The notes under the pieces: model-generated
Seen by the model: the letters and a program-made list of their open reading frames with translations, nothing else
Told to the model about the DNA's origin: nothing
The model's database searches: none
Assembly: GCF_030506255.1 (NCBI RefSeq)
Contig: NZ_CP113431.1
Span: 3,855,001-3,919,000, forward strand
DNA length: 64,000 nt
Direction: 5' to 3'
Origin: Nocardioides sp. Arc9.136
Lineage (GTDB): Bacteria; Actinomycetota; Actinomycetes; Propionibacteriales; Nocardioidaceae
In this document: positions 25,560-33,946 of the stretch, in pieces
Layout: every line of letters starts with the position of its first letter
How positions within the stretch are numbered: position 1 is the first letter of the stretch
Program-made: the position numbers and the translations under genes

Positions 25560-27191
25560 TCAGGCGTGCCGGGGCAGCGTGACGGTGACCGTCGTGCCGG
25601 TGCCGGGGGTGCTGTCGATGTCGATGGTGCCGCGGTGGGCGCCGACGATGTCGCGCACCAGGCCGAGACCGATGCCGATGCCCTGCACCGCCTCGTGGCG
25701 GGCGGAGTCGGCGCGCCAGAACTTGTCGAACGCCTGGGCCACCTCGTCGGGGCTCATCCCGATCCCGCTGTCCCGCACGGAGAGGCGGACGCGGTCGTCG
25801 TCGCCGGCGACCCGGAGGTCGATCCGGCCGCCGGGCGGCGTGTACTTCACCGCGTTGGACAAGAGGTTCTCGACCACCTGCTCCACCTTCTCGGCGTCCA
25901 GGGCGGCCCACTGCGGCTCGGGCGCGTCGACGCGCAGCTCGAGGCCGGCGCCGGCGGCCTGGGCGAGGAACGGCGCCCCGCTGCGGGTCACCAGCTCGGT
26001 GAGGTCCGTCGGCCGCAGCACCAGGCTGCGCCGCTGGTCGGCGGTGTCGAGGAGCTGGGTGATCCGCTCCTCGAGGTTCGCGGCGTTCCGCGCGATCGTG
26101 TCCAGCGCCTTGACCAGCAGCGGGGAGCCGCGGTCGACCTCCCCGTCGAGCACCTCGAGGTACCCGATGATCGAGGTCAGGGGCGTGCGCAGCTCGTGGG
26201 AGACGGTCGCGATGAAGTCCTCCTTGACCCGCAGCGACCGGGCCAGGTCGGTGACGTCGTGGGCGGCGATCAGCGTCCCCCACGTGCTGCCGTCGGTACG
26301 ACGCACGGTCTGCGCGGTCGCCACGATCGCGATCTGGTGACCGACCGGCCCGATCCACTCCATCTCGTGGTCGACCAGGTCGCCGCGGAGCGCCCGCGGG
26401 ACGATCTGGTCCTCGAACGGGATGAGCGTCCGGTTGTCGGCGCGCCGTACCTCCGCGCCTGCGTGCGGCGGGCGGTCGAGCCGGAACCCGGCGAGCGTGA
26501 CCGCCTGCTCGGCGAGGGAGTTGGCCATCACCAGGCGCTGGTCGGTGTCGTAGAACGCCAGCGCGACCGGGACGGTGTCGAAGATCGTGCGGGAGAGGTG
26601 GGCGCTGTCCTCGGCGCGCCGCAGCGACTCCTGCAGCTCGCGGTTGGCCAGGCGGGTCCGCTGCTGGCTGGACGCCAGCTGCCGGGCGGCCTCACCGACG
26701 GCGACGGCGAGCCCGGTGACGATCACCGGCAGCGTGACGATCCGGACCACCTCGATCGCCGTGGTCGGCGGCTCCCCGGCCGCGATGGCGGGCATCGAGC
26801 TGATGAGGAACGCCGAGCCGACGGCGAGCAGGATGGCCCACCGGCCGAACGCGTAGGCCAGCCACACCACCGGGAAGATCGCGAGCAGGCCGACCGTCGG
26901 CAGTTGCTCCACGTACGCCAGCCGGAGGAACGCCACGGCGACCACGTCGGCCAGGGCGATCGACAGCAGCCACCACACCGGCCACCGCTCCCAGGGCAGG
27001 GCCAGGAAGAGGACGCTCGCCACGCCGACGAGCGCGGCGCCCAGCACCGCCGACGTGGAGCCGACCGCGTCGGGCATCGCGACGACTCCCTCGAGGGTCA
27101 CGAAGAAGGCACCCGCCGCGAGCGGCAGCTGCGCACGGGAGAAGGCACGCACACGACCGCGGCGCGTGCCGTTCAGCTCGAAGACCGGCAC
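25560..27191 (-). CDS. Sensor histidine kinase with membrane and PAS domains
   Basis: This 543-residue protein has five or six hydrophobic N-terminal segments (residues 20-170), a short coiled linker (QQRTRLANRELQESLRRAE), a PAS-like domain (FDTVPVALAFYDTDQRLVMAN) and a kinase core. The HisKA box is VSHELRTPLTSIIGYLE and the HATPase boxes are NLLSNAVKYTPPGG and DSGIGMSPDE. It should sense a membrane signal and phosphorylate a response regulator, but none is adjacent. GTG 27191 is the first start. The stimulus is unknown. Confidence 0.88.
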   Translation of the reverse strand: MPVFELNGTRRGRVRAFSRAQLPLAAGAFFVTLEGVVAMPDAVGSTSAVLGAALVGVASVLFLALPWERWPVWWLLSIALADVVAVAFLRLAYVEQLPTVGLLAIFPVVWLAYAFGRWAILLAVGSAFLISSMPAIAAGEPPTTAIEVVRIVTLPVIVTGLAVAVGEAARQLASSQQRTRLANRELQESLRRAEDSAHLSRTIFDTVPVALAFYDTDQRLVMANSLAEQAVTLAGFRLDRPPHAGAEVRRADNRTLIPFEDQIVPRALRGDLVDHEMEWIGPVGHQIAIVATAQTVRRTDGSTWGTLIAAHDVTDLARSLRVKEDFIATVSHELRTPLTSIIGYLEVLDGEVDRGSPLLVKALDTIARNAANLEERITQLLDTADQRRSLVLRPTDLTELVTRSGAPFLAQAAGAGLELRVDAPEPQWAALDAEKVEQVVENLLSNAVKYTPPGGRIDLRVAGDDDRVRLSVRDSGIGMSPDEVAQAFDKFWRADSARHEAVQGIGIGLGLVRDIVGAHRGTIDIDSTPGTGTTVTVTLPRHA

Positions 27192-27236
27192 GGCGACCTC
27201 ACTCCCCCGTCGCGTGCGCCGAGGCGCGCGCCGGTC

Positions 27237-27677
27237 TCACCGCTCCGCCCCGAGCGCGGTGGCGAGCGCCTTCAGCTGGGCCACCAGGTCCGCCTGCTCG
27301 TCGACCGGGAGGCCGATCGCGTCGCAGACGCCCCGCGGCACGGCGGCGGTGTCGGCGCGCATCTGCTCGCCGGCGGCGGTGAGCACGACGGTCACCCGGC
27401 GCTCGTCGTCGGCGTCCCGCTCGCGGCTCAGCAGGCCTCGGGACTGCAGGCGCAGCACCAGCGGCGAGACCGTGCTGGGGTCGAGGTGCAGCCGGCTGGC
27501 GAGGGCGCCGACGGTGAGCGGCCCCTCCTCCCAGAGCGCCGACATGGCGAGGTACTGGGTGTAGGTGAGCCCGACGTCGGCGAGCAGCGAGCGGTACACC
27601 GCGTCCATGCTTCGCGACGCAGCGTGCAGCGCGAGGCACAGCCGGTCGTCGAGCGGGATCTCGAGGGGCGCGTCCAT
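27237..27677 (-). CDS. MarR-family transcriptional regulator
   Basis: This 146-residue winged-helix protein has LTYTQYLAMSALWEEGPLTV, ASRLHLDPSTVSPLVLRL and the wing RERDADDERRVTVVLTAAG, typical of MarR and close to the OhrR branch (GLTYTQYLAM, DDERRV). It has one Cys at residue 15 (RLCLALH), the position of the peroxide-sensing Cys in OhrR. A 12-bp palindrome 24 bases upstream is its likely operator. It may repress itself or the kinase gene downstream. Confidence 0.9.
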   Translation of the reverse strand: MDAPLEIPLDDRLCLALHAASRSMDAVYRSLLADVGLTYTQYLAMSALWEEGPLTVGALASRLHLDPSTVSPLVLRLQSRGLLSRERDADDERRVTVVLTAAGEQMRADTAAVPRGVCDAIGLPVDEQADLVAQLKALATALGAER

Positions 27678-27700
27678 GCGGCGCAGTCTGGCACGGTTCC

Positions 27701-27727
27701 GTGGTGCACCAACAATTGGTGCACCAC
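27701..27727. promoter_or_regulatory. Palindromic operator in front of the marR gene
   Basis: GTGGTGCACCAA at 27701-27712 and TTGGTGCACCAC at 27716-27727 form perfect 12-bp arms around a 3-base centre. It lies 24 bases upstream of the MarR start codon, where a bound dimer would block transcription. The centre resembles CAATTG-type sites reported for OhrR relatives. Confidence 0.65.
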
Positions 27728-27778
27728 GGATCGTGTCGGTGTCGGCGCAGCCGGGTCGGCCGCGGGATCAGCAACGGG

Positions 27779-28873
27779 TCAGCGCGAGCCGGACCCCGGG
27801 TCGTCGGACCGCCCGTGGGTCTCGCGGATCTCCCGGCCCTTGGCGACGTCCTCGGCGTGCTTCTCGTCGGCCTTCTTGATGTTGCGGTCGTCGCGCGGCG
27901 GGAGCTGGACCTGCTCCTCGGCCGGCATGCCGGCCTGGAGCTCGCGGCCCCGCTCGAGCTCGGAGTCGAGCTCGGCGCCGAACAGCAGCGCGAGGTTGGT
28001 GATCCACAGCCACAGCAGGAAGACGATGACGCCGGCCAGCGAGCCGTAGGTCTTGGAGTAGGAGGAGAAGTTCGCGACGTAGAACCCGAACGCCACCGAG
28101 GCCAGCACCCACACCACGATCGCGAGCAGGGCGCCGACGGAGATCCAGCGGAACTTCGGCTGCTTGATGTTCGGGGTGACGTAGTAGAGCAGCGCCACGA
28201 TGATCACGACCATCAGCAGCAGGACCGGCCACTTGGCGATGTTGAAGACCGTGATGACGGTCGAGCCGAGGCCGAGCTGCTTGCCGACCGCGTCCGCGGC
28301 GGGGCCGGAGACCACGAGCCCGAGCAGCACGATCGCGACGAGTGCCACCAGCACGAGGGTGAGCAGCAGCATGACCGGGCGGAGCTTCCAGAAGGGCCGG
28401 CCCTCGCGGATCTCGTAGATCCGGTTCATCGCCCGGCCGAACGCCCCGACGTACCCGCTCGCCGACCACAGCGCGGTGAGCAGACCGATGATCAGCGCGA
28501 GCCCCGCGCCCTGGGACGACGCGAGCTGGTTGATCGTCGGCTCGAGGGTGTCGGCCTGGGAGCCGGCACCGATGTCGCGCATCACCTGGAGGATCTGGTC
28601 GACGGTCTTCTGCGGGTTGGAGACCAGCCCGACGATCGAGGTGAGCGCGATCAGGGCGGGGAAGAGCGCGAGGACGGCGTAGTACGTCAGCGCCGCCGCG
28701 ACGTCGGTGCACTGGTCCTTGGAGAACTCCCGGGCCGTCTTGCGCGCGACGTAGAGCCACGACCGCTTGGTCAGGTCGTCGGGAGAGTCCGGCTTGGCCG
28801 GGTGGTCCTTGGGATCGGTGCTGCGACCTGAGCTGCGGTCTGCGCTGGGGGAGGCGCTCGTGTGGCGGGACAT
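27779..28873 (-). CDS. YihY/BrkB-family inner membrane protein
   Basis: This 364-residue protein has a polar N-terminal tail, then six hydrophobic segments beginning with DVAAALTYYAVLALFPALIAL, the YihY/BrkB signature, and later LWSASGYVGAFGRAMNRIYE and LLFGAELDSELER. The C-terminus is charged and cytoplasmic-like. The function of the family is unsettled; it was once called RNase BN in error. ATG 28873 was chosen because the family starts there, while the open frame extends into ygfZ. It is downstream of ygfZ with a 50-base gap. Confidence 0.88.
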   Translation of the reverse strand: MSRHTSASPSADRSSGRSTDPKDHPAKPDSPDDLTKRSWLYVARKTAREFSKDQCTDVAAALTYYAVLALFPALIALTSIVGLVSNPQKTVDQILQVMRDIGAGSQADTLEPTINQLASSQGAGLALIIGLLTALWSASGYVGAFGRAMNRIYEIREGRPFWKLRPVMLLLTLVLVALVAIVLLGLVVSGPAADAVGKQLGLGSTVITVFNIAKWPVLLLMVVIIVALLYYVTPNIKQPKFRWISVGALLAIVVWVLASVAFGFYVANFSSYSKTYGSLAGVIVFLLWLWITNLALLFGAELDSELERGRELQAGMPAEEQVQLPPRDDRNIKKADEKHAEDVAKGREIRETHGRSDDPGSGSR

Positions 28874-28923
28874 GTCGAGCCGGTTTCCGCAGGTCGGCCC
28901 GGCAAACGTCGGGGCGGGGGCGG

Positions 28924-29868
28924 CTAGCGCAACGGGCGGACGTGCAGGCCGACCTCGGGGTCGACGACGACCTCCTGGGCGGCCGCGATCCCGTCGACGA
29001 GGAGCTCGGCGTCGGTGGCGACGTTCCGCTTCAGCAGCGCCAGGGCGATCGGGCCGAGCTCGTGGTGGCGCGCGGAGGTGCCCACGAAGCCGACGGACTT
29101 CTCGCCGAGCAGCACCTCGGCGCCGTGGGTGGGGAGCCGGTTCTCGCTGCCGTCGAGGTGCAGCAGGGTCAGGCGGCGCGGCGGGCGGCCGAGGGTGTGG
29201 ACCCGCGCGACGGTCTCCTGGCCGCGGTAGCAGCCCTTGTCCAGGTGCACCGCCGGGCCGATCCAGCCGACCTCGTTGGGGATCGTGCGGTGGTCGGTGT
29301 CCAGGCCGAGCCGGGGCTCGCCGCGGGCGATGCGCAGCGCTTCGAACGCCCACAGCCCGCACGCCGGGCCGGCCGCCGCGGCGTAGGCAGCGAGCCGGTC
29401 GCGCGGGACGAGCTCGTACCCGCCGCGGGTCGAGGACGAGCGCCACGTCGCGGCGAGGTCGGTCATCAGCGACACCTCGACGCGGGTCATGAACTTCATC
29501 CGCTCCAACCACCCCACGAGCGCCGCGCCGGCGCCCGGCTCGGTGTGGGCGGTGAACGCCGAGCCGTCGTCGTACCCCTCGAAGGCGTGCTCCACGTGCC
29601 CCTGCGGGCTGAGCACGAGCGCCTGGGTCCAGGTGCCGGCGGGGAGGTCGAGGAAGTGCTGCGTGGTGAGGTTGTGCAGCCAGGTCAGCCGCTCGGGCCC
29701 CTCGATGCGGAGCACGTCGCGGTGGGAGAGGTCGACGAACCCCTCGCCCGACTCGAGCGTGCGCTGCTCGCCGTTGAACGAGCCGTAGTGCGCCGCGACC
29801 GGGGCGTCGATGCCGTTCCCGGCGACGGCGCCCGGGAGGTCGAGCAGGGGGCTGGCTGGGTTCGTCAT
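28924..29868 (-). CDS. ygfZ: YgfZ-family folate-binding Fe-S maturation protein
   Basis: This 314-residue GcvT-like protein carries the diagnostic DKGCYRGQE motif with its conserved Cys near residue 205. YgfZ proteins bind tetrahydrofolate and help repair or assemble certain Fe-S enzymes. The N-terminal half has FVDLSHRDVLRIEGPERLTWLHNLTTQ as in T-proteins. ATG 29868 overlaps the stop of the upstream Fur-family gene by four bases, so the two are in one operon with nitrobindin. Confidence 0.92.
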   Translation of the reverse strand: MTNPASPLLDLPGAVAGNGIDAPVAAHYGSFNGEQRTLESGEGFVDLSHRDVLRIEGPERLTWLHNLTTQHFLDLPAGTWTQALVLSPQGHVEHAFEGYDDGSAFTAHTEPGAGAALVGWLERMKFMTRVEVSLMTDLAATWRSSSTRGGYELVPRDRLAAYAAAAGPACGLWAFEALRIARGEPRLGLDTDHRTIPNEVGWIGPAVHLDKGCYRGQETVARVHTLGRPPRRLTLLHLDGSENRLPTHGAEVLLGEKSVGFVGTSARHHELGPIALALLKRNVATDAELLVDGIAAAQEVVVDPEVGLHVRPLR

Positions 29869-30290
29869 CGGGGTGCGGTCTCCTCGCAGTCGGTGCAGTG
29901 GCCGAACACCGTCAGGTGGCCCACGTCGGCCACGAAGCCGTCGGCCTCCAGCCGGTCGGTGAGCGGCCGGAGCACGTCAGGATCAACCGAGACGACCTTC
30001 TGGCAATTCCGGCAGACCAGGTGGAAGTGCTCGTGGTCGGTGATCGAGTGGTACGTCGGGGAGCGGTCGCTCAGGTGGGCGTGCCGGACCAGGCCGAGCT
30101 CCTCGAGCACCTCGAGCGTCCGGTAGACGGTGGAGATGTTGACCGAGGACGAGTGCTCGCGGACCTTCGCCAGCACCTCGTCGGCGGTGGCGTGACCGAG
30201 CTCGTCGACCGCGCGCAGGACCATCTCGCGCTGCGGGGTCAGCCGGTAGCCGCGCCCGCGGAGCTTCTCGCGCCAGTCCTGCTCGGTCAT
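29865..30290 (-). CDS. nur: Fur-family metalloregulator, Nur-like
   Basis: This 141-residue Fur-family repressor has the winged helix YRLTPQREMVLRAV and VNISTVYRTLEVLEELGL, and zinc cysteines C93/C96 and C132/C135. Histidines at 33, 86, 88 and 90 and at 70 and 72 fall where Streptomyces Nur binds its two metals; a His at 125 is near the third nickel ligand. That favours nickel sensing over zinc or iron. It sits between nitrobindin and ygfZ, an arrangement I recall around Streptomyces nur. ATG 30290 begins at the domain. Zur remains an alternative. Confidence 0.7.
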   Translation of the reverse strand: MTEQDWREKLRGRGYRLTPQREMVLRAVDELGHATADEVLAKVREHSSSVNISTVYRTLEVLEELGLVRHAHLSDRSPTYHSITDHEHFHLVCRNCQKVVSVDPDVLRPLTDRLEADGFVADVGHLTVFGHCTDCEETAPR

Positions 30291-30298
30291 CGCGGCGC

Positions 30299-30793
30299 TC
30301 AGGCCCGCTGCAGGCGGGCCCACAGGTGCGGCTGGAGCGGCTGCCCGACGGCGGCCATGTCGTAGGCGTAGAGCAGGTCGCCCTCGACGTTGCCGTACAG
30401 CCGGTGGCCCGCGGTGACCTCCTTGGCCGACTCGGTGCGCGCGACCGCGTCGGTGGCCAGCTCGAGCTTGCCGTTCTCGGCGGTGCCGTACCAGATCTCG
30501 ACGAACCCGGTGTTGTGCGTCAGCACGAGCTCGACCTTGCCCTCCGGGCGGCACCGCAGGAAGCCGGTCTCCTGCGCGCCCTGGCGCAGCGTCTTGCCCT
30601 CCTCGTCGATGACCCACGAGCGGGCGAAGTAGTGGAGGAACGGGCGGCCGTCCTGCTGGAAGACCAGCTCCTGGCCGTACTGGTAGGGCTCGATGGTCGG
30701 GTAGTCGCCGCGGCCGTTGCCGCGCCAGGTGCCGAGCATCCAGGCGACCGGGCCGCAGTCGGGGTGGAGGTTCTCGGGGATCTGGAAAGGCAC
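30299..30793 (-). CDS. Nitrobindin-like heme-binding beta-barrel (THAP4/FABP-like)
   Basis: This 164-residue protein begins PFQIPENLHPDCGPVAWML and has GTWRGNGRGDYPTI, the GxWxGxG barrel motif of nitrobindins, and a His near the C-terminus in LQPHLWARL that could bind heme iron. Members bind ferric heme and react with NO or peroxynitrite. GTG 30793 is 6 bases after the box TAGACT (30800-30805), so the mRNA is likely leaderless. It is the first gene of an operon with the Nur-like gene (8-base gap) and ygfZ. Confidence 0.88.
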   Translation of the reverse strand: MPFQIPENLHPDCGPVAWMLGTWRGNGRGDYPTIEPYQYGQELVFQQDGRPFLHYFARSWVIDEEGKTLRQGAQETGFLRCRPEGKVELVLTHNTGFVEIWYGTAENGKLELATDAVARTESAKEVTAGHRLYGNVEGDLLYAYDMAAVGQPLQPHLWARLQRA

Positions 30794-30799
30794 CTGTCG

Positions 30800-30805
30800 A
30801 GTCTA
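30800..30805 (-). promoter_or_regulatory. -10 box TAGACT of the nitrobindin operon
   Basis: On the minus strand TAGACT ends 6 bases before GTG 30793, the spacing of a leaderless transcript. Confidence 0.5.
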
Positions 30806-30969
30806 GGGGGGTCGGCGGGCTGCTGCGTCTGCGGTTGCGGGCCCGATTGTCGGAATCCCCGGCTCCCCGGGGATTCCGGCACTTCTCGGCCGACGCACTC
30901 CCTGAGAGGTACCGGTTCTCCCTGAGATGTCCGGCCGGGCCAGCGGAACGGCGGCCTAGAGTCACCGCC

Positions 30970-31332
30970 ATGACCCGCCGACTCGTCGTCAAGGTGACCT
31001 GCGGCGCGGCCGACGCCGAGCGCTGCAACCAGGGGTTCACCGTCGCCGCGGCCGCGGTGGCCGCCGGTGCGGATGTCTCGCTGTGGCTGACCGGGGAGGC
31101 CGCCTGGTACGGCGTGCCGGGCCGAGCCGAGAACTTCGAGCTGCCGCTCGCCACGCCCCTCGCGGACCTCCTCGCGGCCGTCGTCGCCGGCGGGACGGTG
31201 ACCGTCTGCAGCCAGTGCGCCGCGCGGCGCGACATCACTGGGGCGGACCTGCTGGACGGCGTCGTCATCCGCGGCGCGGCGTCGTTCGCCGAGGAGGTCC
31301 TGCAGCCGGAGGCGCAGGCGCTCGTCTACTGA
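30970..31332 (+). CDS. DsrE-family protein
   Basis: This 120-residue protein matches the DsrE/DsrF-like fold: RRLVVKVTCGAADAERCNQGF at the N-terminus, a hydrophobic AAGADVSLWLTGEAAWYG core and a Cys pair in VCSQCAARRDI that may carry sulfur. Family members act in sulfur relay. ATG 30970 follows TAGAGT (30957-30962) by 7 bases, indicating a leaderless mRNA. The upstream open frame to 30835 is not used. It is divergent from the nitrobindin operon. Confidence 0.82.
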   Translation: MTRRLVVKVTCGAADAERCNQGFTVAAAAVAAGADVSLWLTGEAAWYGVPGRAENFELPLATPLADLLAAVVAGGTVTVCSQCAARRDITGADLLDGVVIRGAASFAEEVLQPEAQALVY

Positions 31333-31354
31333 ATTCCCGATACGATCCGGCGCC

Positions 31355-33940
31355 ATGAGCCCGGTCGCGCCACCCCCTGAGGAAGGCCCGTCCGCACGCG
31401 GTTGGCGCCGTCGCCAGCGTCCCACCACCGCTCCCCCGCCGCCCCCGCTCACCCACGAGGAGGCGCTCGCCCGGCTCGCCGAGCAGACCGCCGCGGGCGA
31501 GCAGGCAGCCGCCCTGCGCCGCGCCGCCGAGCTCGCCGCGTCCGAGCAGGCCGCGGAACGCATCGTCGCCGAGGAGTCCGCCCGCGCCGCCGCCGCGGAG
31601 GCGGAGGTCGCGCACCGTCGCGCCACGGAGCTGGCGAGTGCCGCGACCGAGGCGCAGGAGGCGGCTGCCGCGCTGGCCGAGCAGGCCGCGGCCGCCCTCG
31701 CCGCCGCGGAGGGACGCGAGGCGGCCGAGGCCCGGCTCGACGAGGCCGTCTCCGCCCGCGCGGAGGCCGAGGTCGCGGCCGCCGAGGCGGCCCGCCGCCA
31801 CGAGGAGGCGGCGTCGTACGCCGCGGAGCAGGCGTCGCTCGCCGCCGCGGCCGCCACCGCCCGGGAGGCCGCGGACGCGTCGGCCGCCGAGCAGGCCCGG
31901 CTCGCGACCGAGGCGCACGCGGCCCGGCTGGCCGCTGAGGAGTCCGCGGCCGACGCCGCCCGGGAGCTGGCACTCGCGGAGGCACGTGCCGCCGAGCTGG
32001 CCGAGGCCAACCGCGAGGCCACCGACGCCCGCCGCGGCGCGGAGGAGTCGGCCGCCGCCGCAGGCACCGCGCTCGAGGAGGCGTCCGCACGCGCCACGGA
32101 GCTCGCCGCCGCCCGGGCGGCCGCCGACGAGGCCGCGGCGGAGCAGGCGCGGCTCGCCGCCGAGGCCCACGCTGCCCGCGAGACCGCCGAGACGTCCGCC
32201 CGTGAGCGTGCCGAGGAGGCGGCTGCCGCGCTGGCCGACGCCCGTGACCAGGCCGCGCTCGCCGCCGCCGCAGCGGCCGCCGAGCACGCTGCCCTCACGG
32301 CCGCCCAGGAGCAGGCCGAGGCCGCCCGGGACGCGGACCACGCGCGGACGATGGCGGACGAGTCCGCGGCCGCCCACGCCGCTGCCGCCGCGGAGGCGTT
32401 CGAAGGCCGCCAGGCTGCTGACGAGGCCGCCACCGAGCACGCCCGCCTCGCCGCCGAGGCCCACGCCGCCCGCGAGGTCGCCGAGACGTCCGCCCGCGAG
32501 CGCGCCGAGCAGGCCGAGGCCGCGCTGGCCGACGCCCGCGACCAGGCCGCGCTCGCCGCCGCCGCAGCAGCCGCCGAGCACACCGCCCTCCTCGCCGCCG
32601 AGCAGCAGGCCCAGGCCGCCCGGACCGCGGCGCAGGAGCGCGAGTCCAGCGACCACATCGCCGCTGAACACGCCCGCGCCGCCGCAGAAGCACTCGAGGG
32701 CCGCCGGCTCGCCGACGAGGCCGCCACCGAGCACGCCCGCCTCGCCACCGAGGCCCACGCCGCCCGCGAGGTCGCCGAGACCGCCGCCCGCGAACGCGCC
32801 GAGCAGGCCGAGGCCGCGCTGGCCGACGCCCGCGACCAGGCCGCGCTCGCCGCCGCCGCAGCAGCCGCCGAGCACACCGCCCTCCTCGCCGCCGAGCAGC
32901 AGGCCCAGGCCGCCCGGACCGCGGCGCAGGAGCGCGAGTCCAGCGACCACATCGCCGCTGAACACGCCCGCGCCGCCGCCGAGGCCCTCGAGGGCCGCCG
33001 GCTCGCCGACGACGCCGCCACCGAGCACGCCCGCCTCGCCGCCGAGGCACACGAGGCACGCACCGCCGCGGAGCAGTCCGCTCGCGAACGCGCCGCCGAG
33101 GCCGCGGCGGCCTCGGAGTCGGCGTACGACGCCTCCACGACGGCCGCGGCCGCTGCCCAGGCCGAGCACGGCGCCCTGGTCGCCGCGGAGGAGCAGGCCG
33201 AGGCCGCCCGGGTGGCCGCCGAGGCCCGTGCCGTCGCGGAGATCGAGGCGGCCGAGCAGGCCCGGCTCGCCGCCGAGGCGCACCAGGCCCGTGCCGCCGC
33301 CGAGGAGGCCGCCCGGCTGGCCGTGGAGGCCCGTGAGGCCGCCGAGCGCGACGCCGAGGAGCACGCCCGGCTCGCCGCGGAGGCCGCGGCGGCCCGCGTC
33401 GAGGCCGAGCGTCGCGTCACCGAGCTGGCCGCCGAGCTGGCCACCGCCCACGAGGCCCGCCTGGCCGCCGAGCGCGCCGCCGACGAGCAGTCCGCGGCCC
33501 GCCTGGTGGCGGAGGAGAAGGCCGAGCAGCGGGCGATGGAGCGCAGCGCGGTCGAGGCGTCGGTCCGCCACCAGGCCGAGCTCGTCGAGGCCGCGCTCGA
33601 GGACCGGCTGGTCGCCGAGCGACGCGCCGCCGAGCTCGCGCAGGAGCTGGTCGAGGCGCGCGGCGGCGAGGCGGCGCCGCGGCCCGTCGCCCAGGTCCCG
33701 CCCCCGGTCGAGCCGCAGCCACGCGCTGCGTCGCCAGCGCCCGCACCGGCGCCCGCACCCGAGGAGCGCGGTGGCGGCATGCCCCGCGCCCTCTACCTCG
33801 TGGCCGCGCTGGTCGCCGCGGCGCTGACGGTCCTGGCGCGGGTCGAGGGGTACGACGACCACGTGCTGCTCGCCGTCGGCGTGGTCGTCACGCTCGCGTT
33901 CCTGGTCGGCTGGGCGGGAGCGGGCAGCCGCAAGGAGTGA
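31355..33940 (+). CDS. Large Ala/Glu-rich coiled-coil protein with C-terminal membrane anchor
   Basis: This 861-residue protein is almost wholly Ala, Glu, Arg and His in long heptads, predicting one extended coiled coil from residue 35 to about 770. Within it, 98-residue units (294 bp) recur from 32167, 32461, 32755 and 33049; the two central ones are nearly identical at DNA level. A Pro-rich hinge follows, then two hydrophobic segments (ALYLVAALVAAALTVLA and VLLAVGVVVTLAFLVGWAG) near the C-terminus, which would anchor it with the coil in the cytoplasm. TACGAT at 31341-31346 lies 8 bases before ATG. I know no named family; a structural or polarity scaffold is a guess. Confidence 0.75.
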   Translation: MSPVAPPPEEGPSARGWRRRQRPTTAPPPPPLTHEEALARLAEQTAAGEQAAALRRAAELAASEQAAERIVAEESARAAAAEAEVAHRRATELASAATEAQEAAAALAEQAAAALAAAEGREAAEARLDEAVSARAEAEVAAAEAARRHEEAASYAAEQASLAAAAATAREAADASAAEQARLATEAHAARLAAEESAADAARELALAEARAAELAEANREATDARRGAEESAAAAGTALEEASARATELAAARAAADEAAAEQARLAAEAHAARETAETSARERAEEAAAALADARDQAALAAAAAAAEHAALTAAQEQAEAARDADHARTMADESAAAHAAAAAEAFEGRQAADEAATEHARLAAEAHAAREVAETSARERAEQAEAALADARDQAALAAAAAAAEHTALLAAEQQAQAARTAAQERESSDHIAAEHARAAAEALEGRRLADEAATEHARLATEAHAAREVAETAARERAEQAEAALADARDQAALAAAAAAAEHTALLAAEQQAQAARTAAQERESSDHIAAEHARAAAEALEGRRLADDAATEHARLAAEAHEARTAAEQSARERAAEAAAASESAYDASTTAAAAAQAEHGALVAAEEQAEAARVAAEARAVAEIEAAEQARLAAEAHQARAAAEEAARLAVEAREAAERDAEEHARLAAEAAAARVEAERRVTELAAELATAHEARLAAERAADEQSAARLVAEEKAEQRAMERSAVEASVRHQAELVEAALEDRLVAERRAAELAQELVEARGGEAAPRPVAQVPPPVEPQPRAASPAPAPAPAPEERGGGMPRALYLVAALVAAALTVLARVEGYDDHVLLAVGVVVTLAFLVGWAGAGSRKE
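32167..33342 (+). repeat. In-gene tandem repeats, 294-bp period
   Basis: A shared stretch starting CCACGC or CACGAGGC recurs at 32167, 32461, 32755 and 33049, exactly 294 bases apart, encoding 98 residues per unit. The stretch from about 32505 to 32740 is almost identical to 32800-33035. Such repeats can expand or contract by recombination, so protein length may vary between strains. Confidence 0.8.
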
Positions 33941-33946
33941 GTGGCG

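Noticed and set aside
30520..33780. Long minus-strand ORF of over 1000 codons opposite the coiled-coil gene
   Set aside because: Its Ala/Ser-only composition is the antisense of Ala/Glu-rich codons; the plus-strand protein has a membrane anchor and a clear start signal.
31265..33862. Another antisense ORF of 865 codons in the same place
   Set aside because: Gly/Leu/Arg repeats are a by-product of the GC-rich repeats; no domain or ribosome site.
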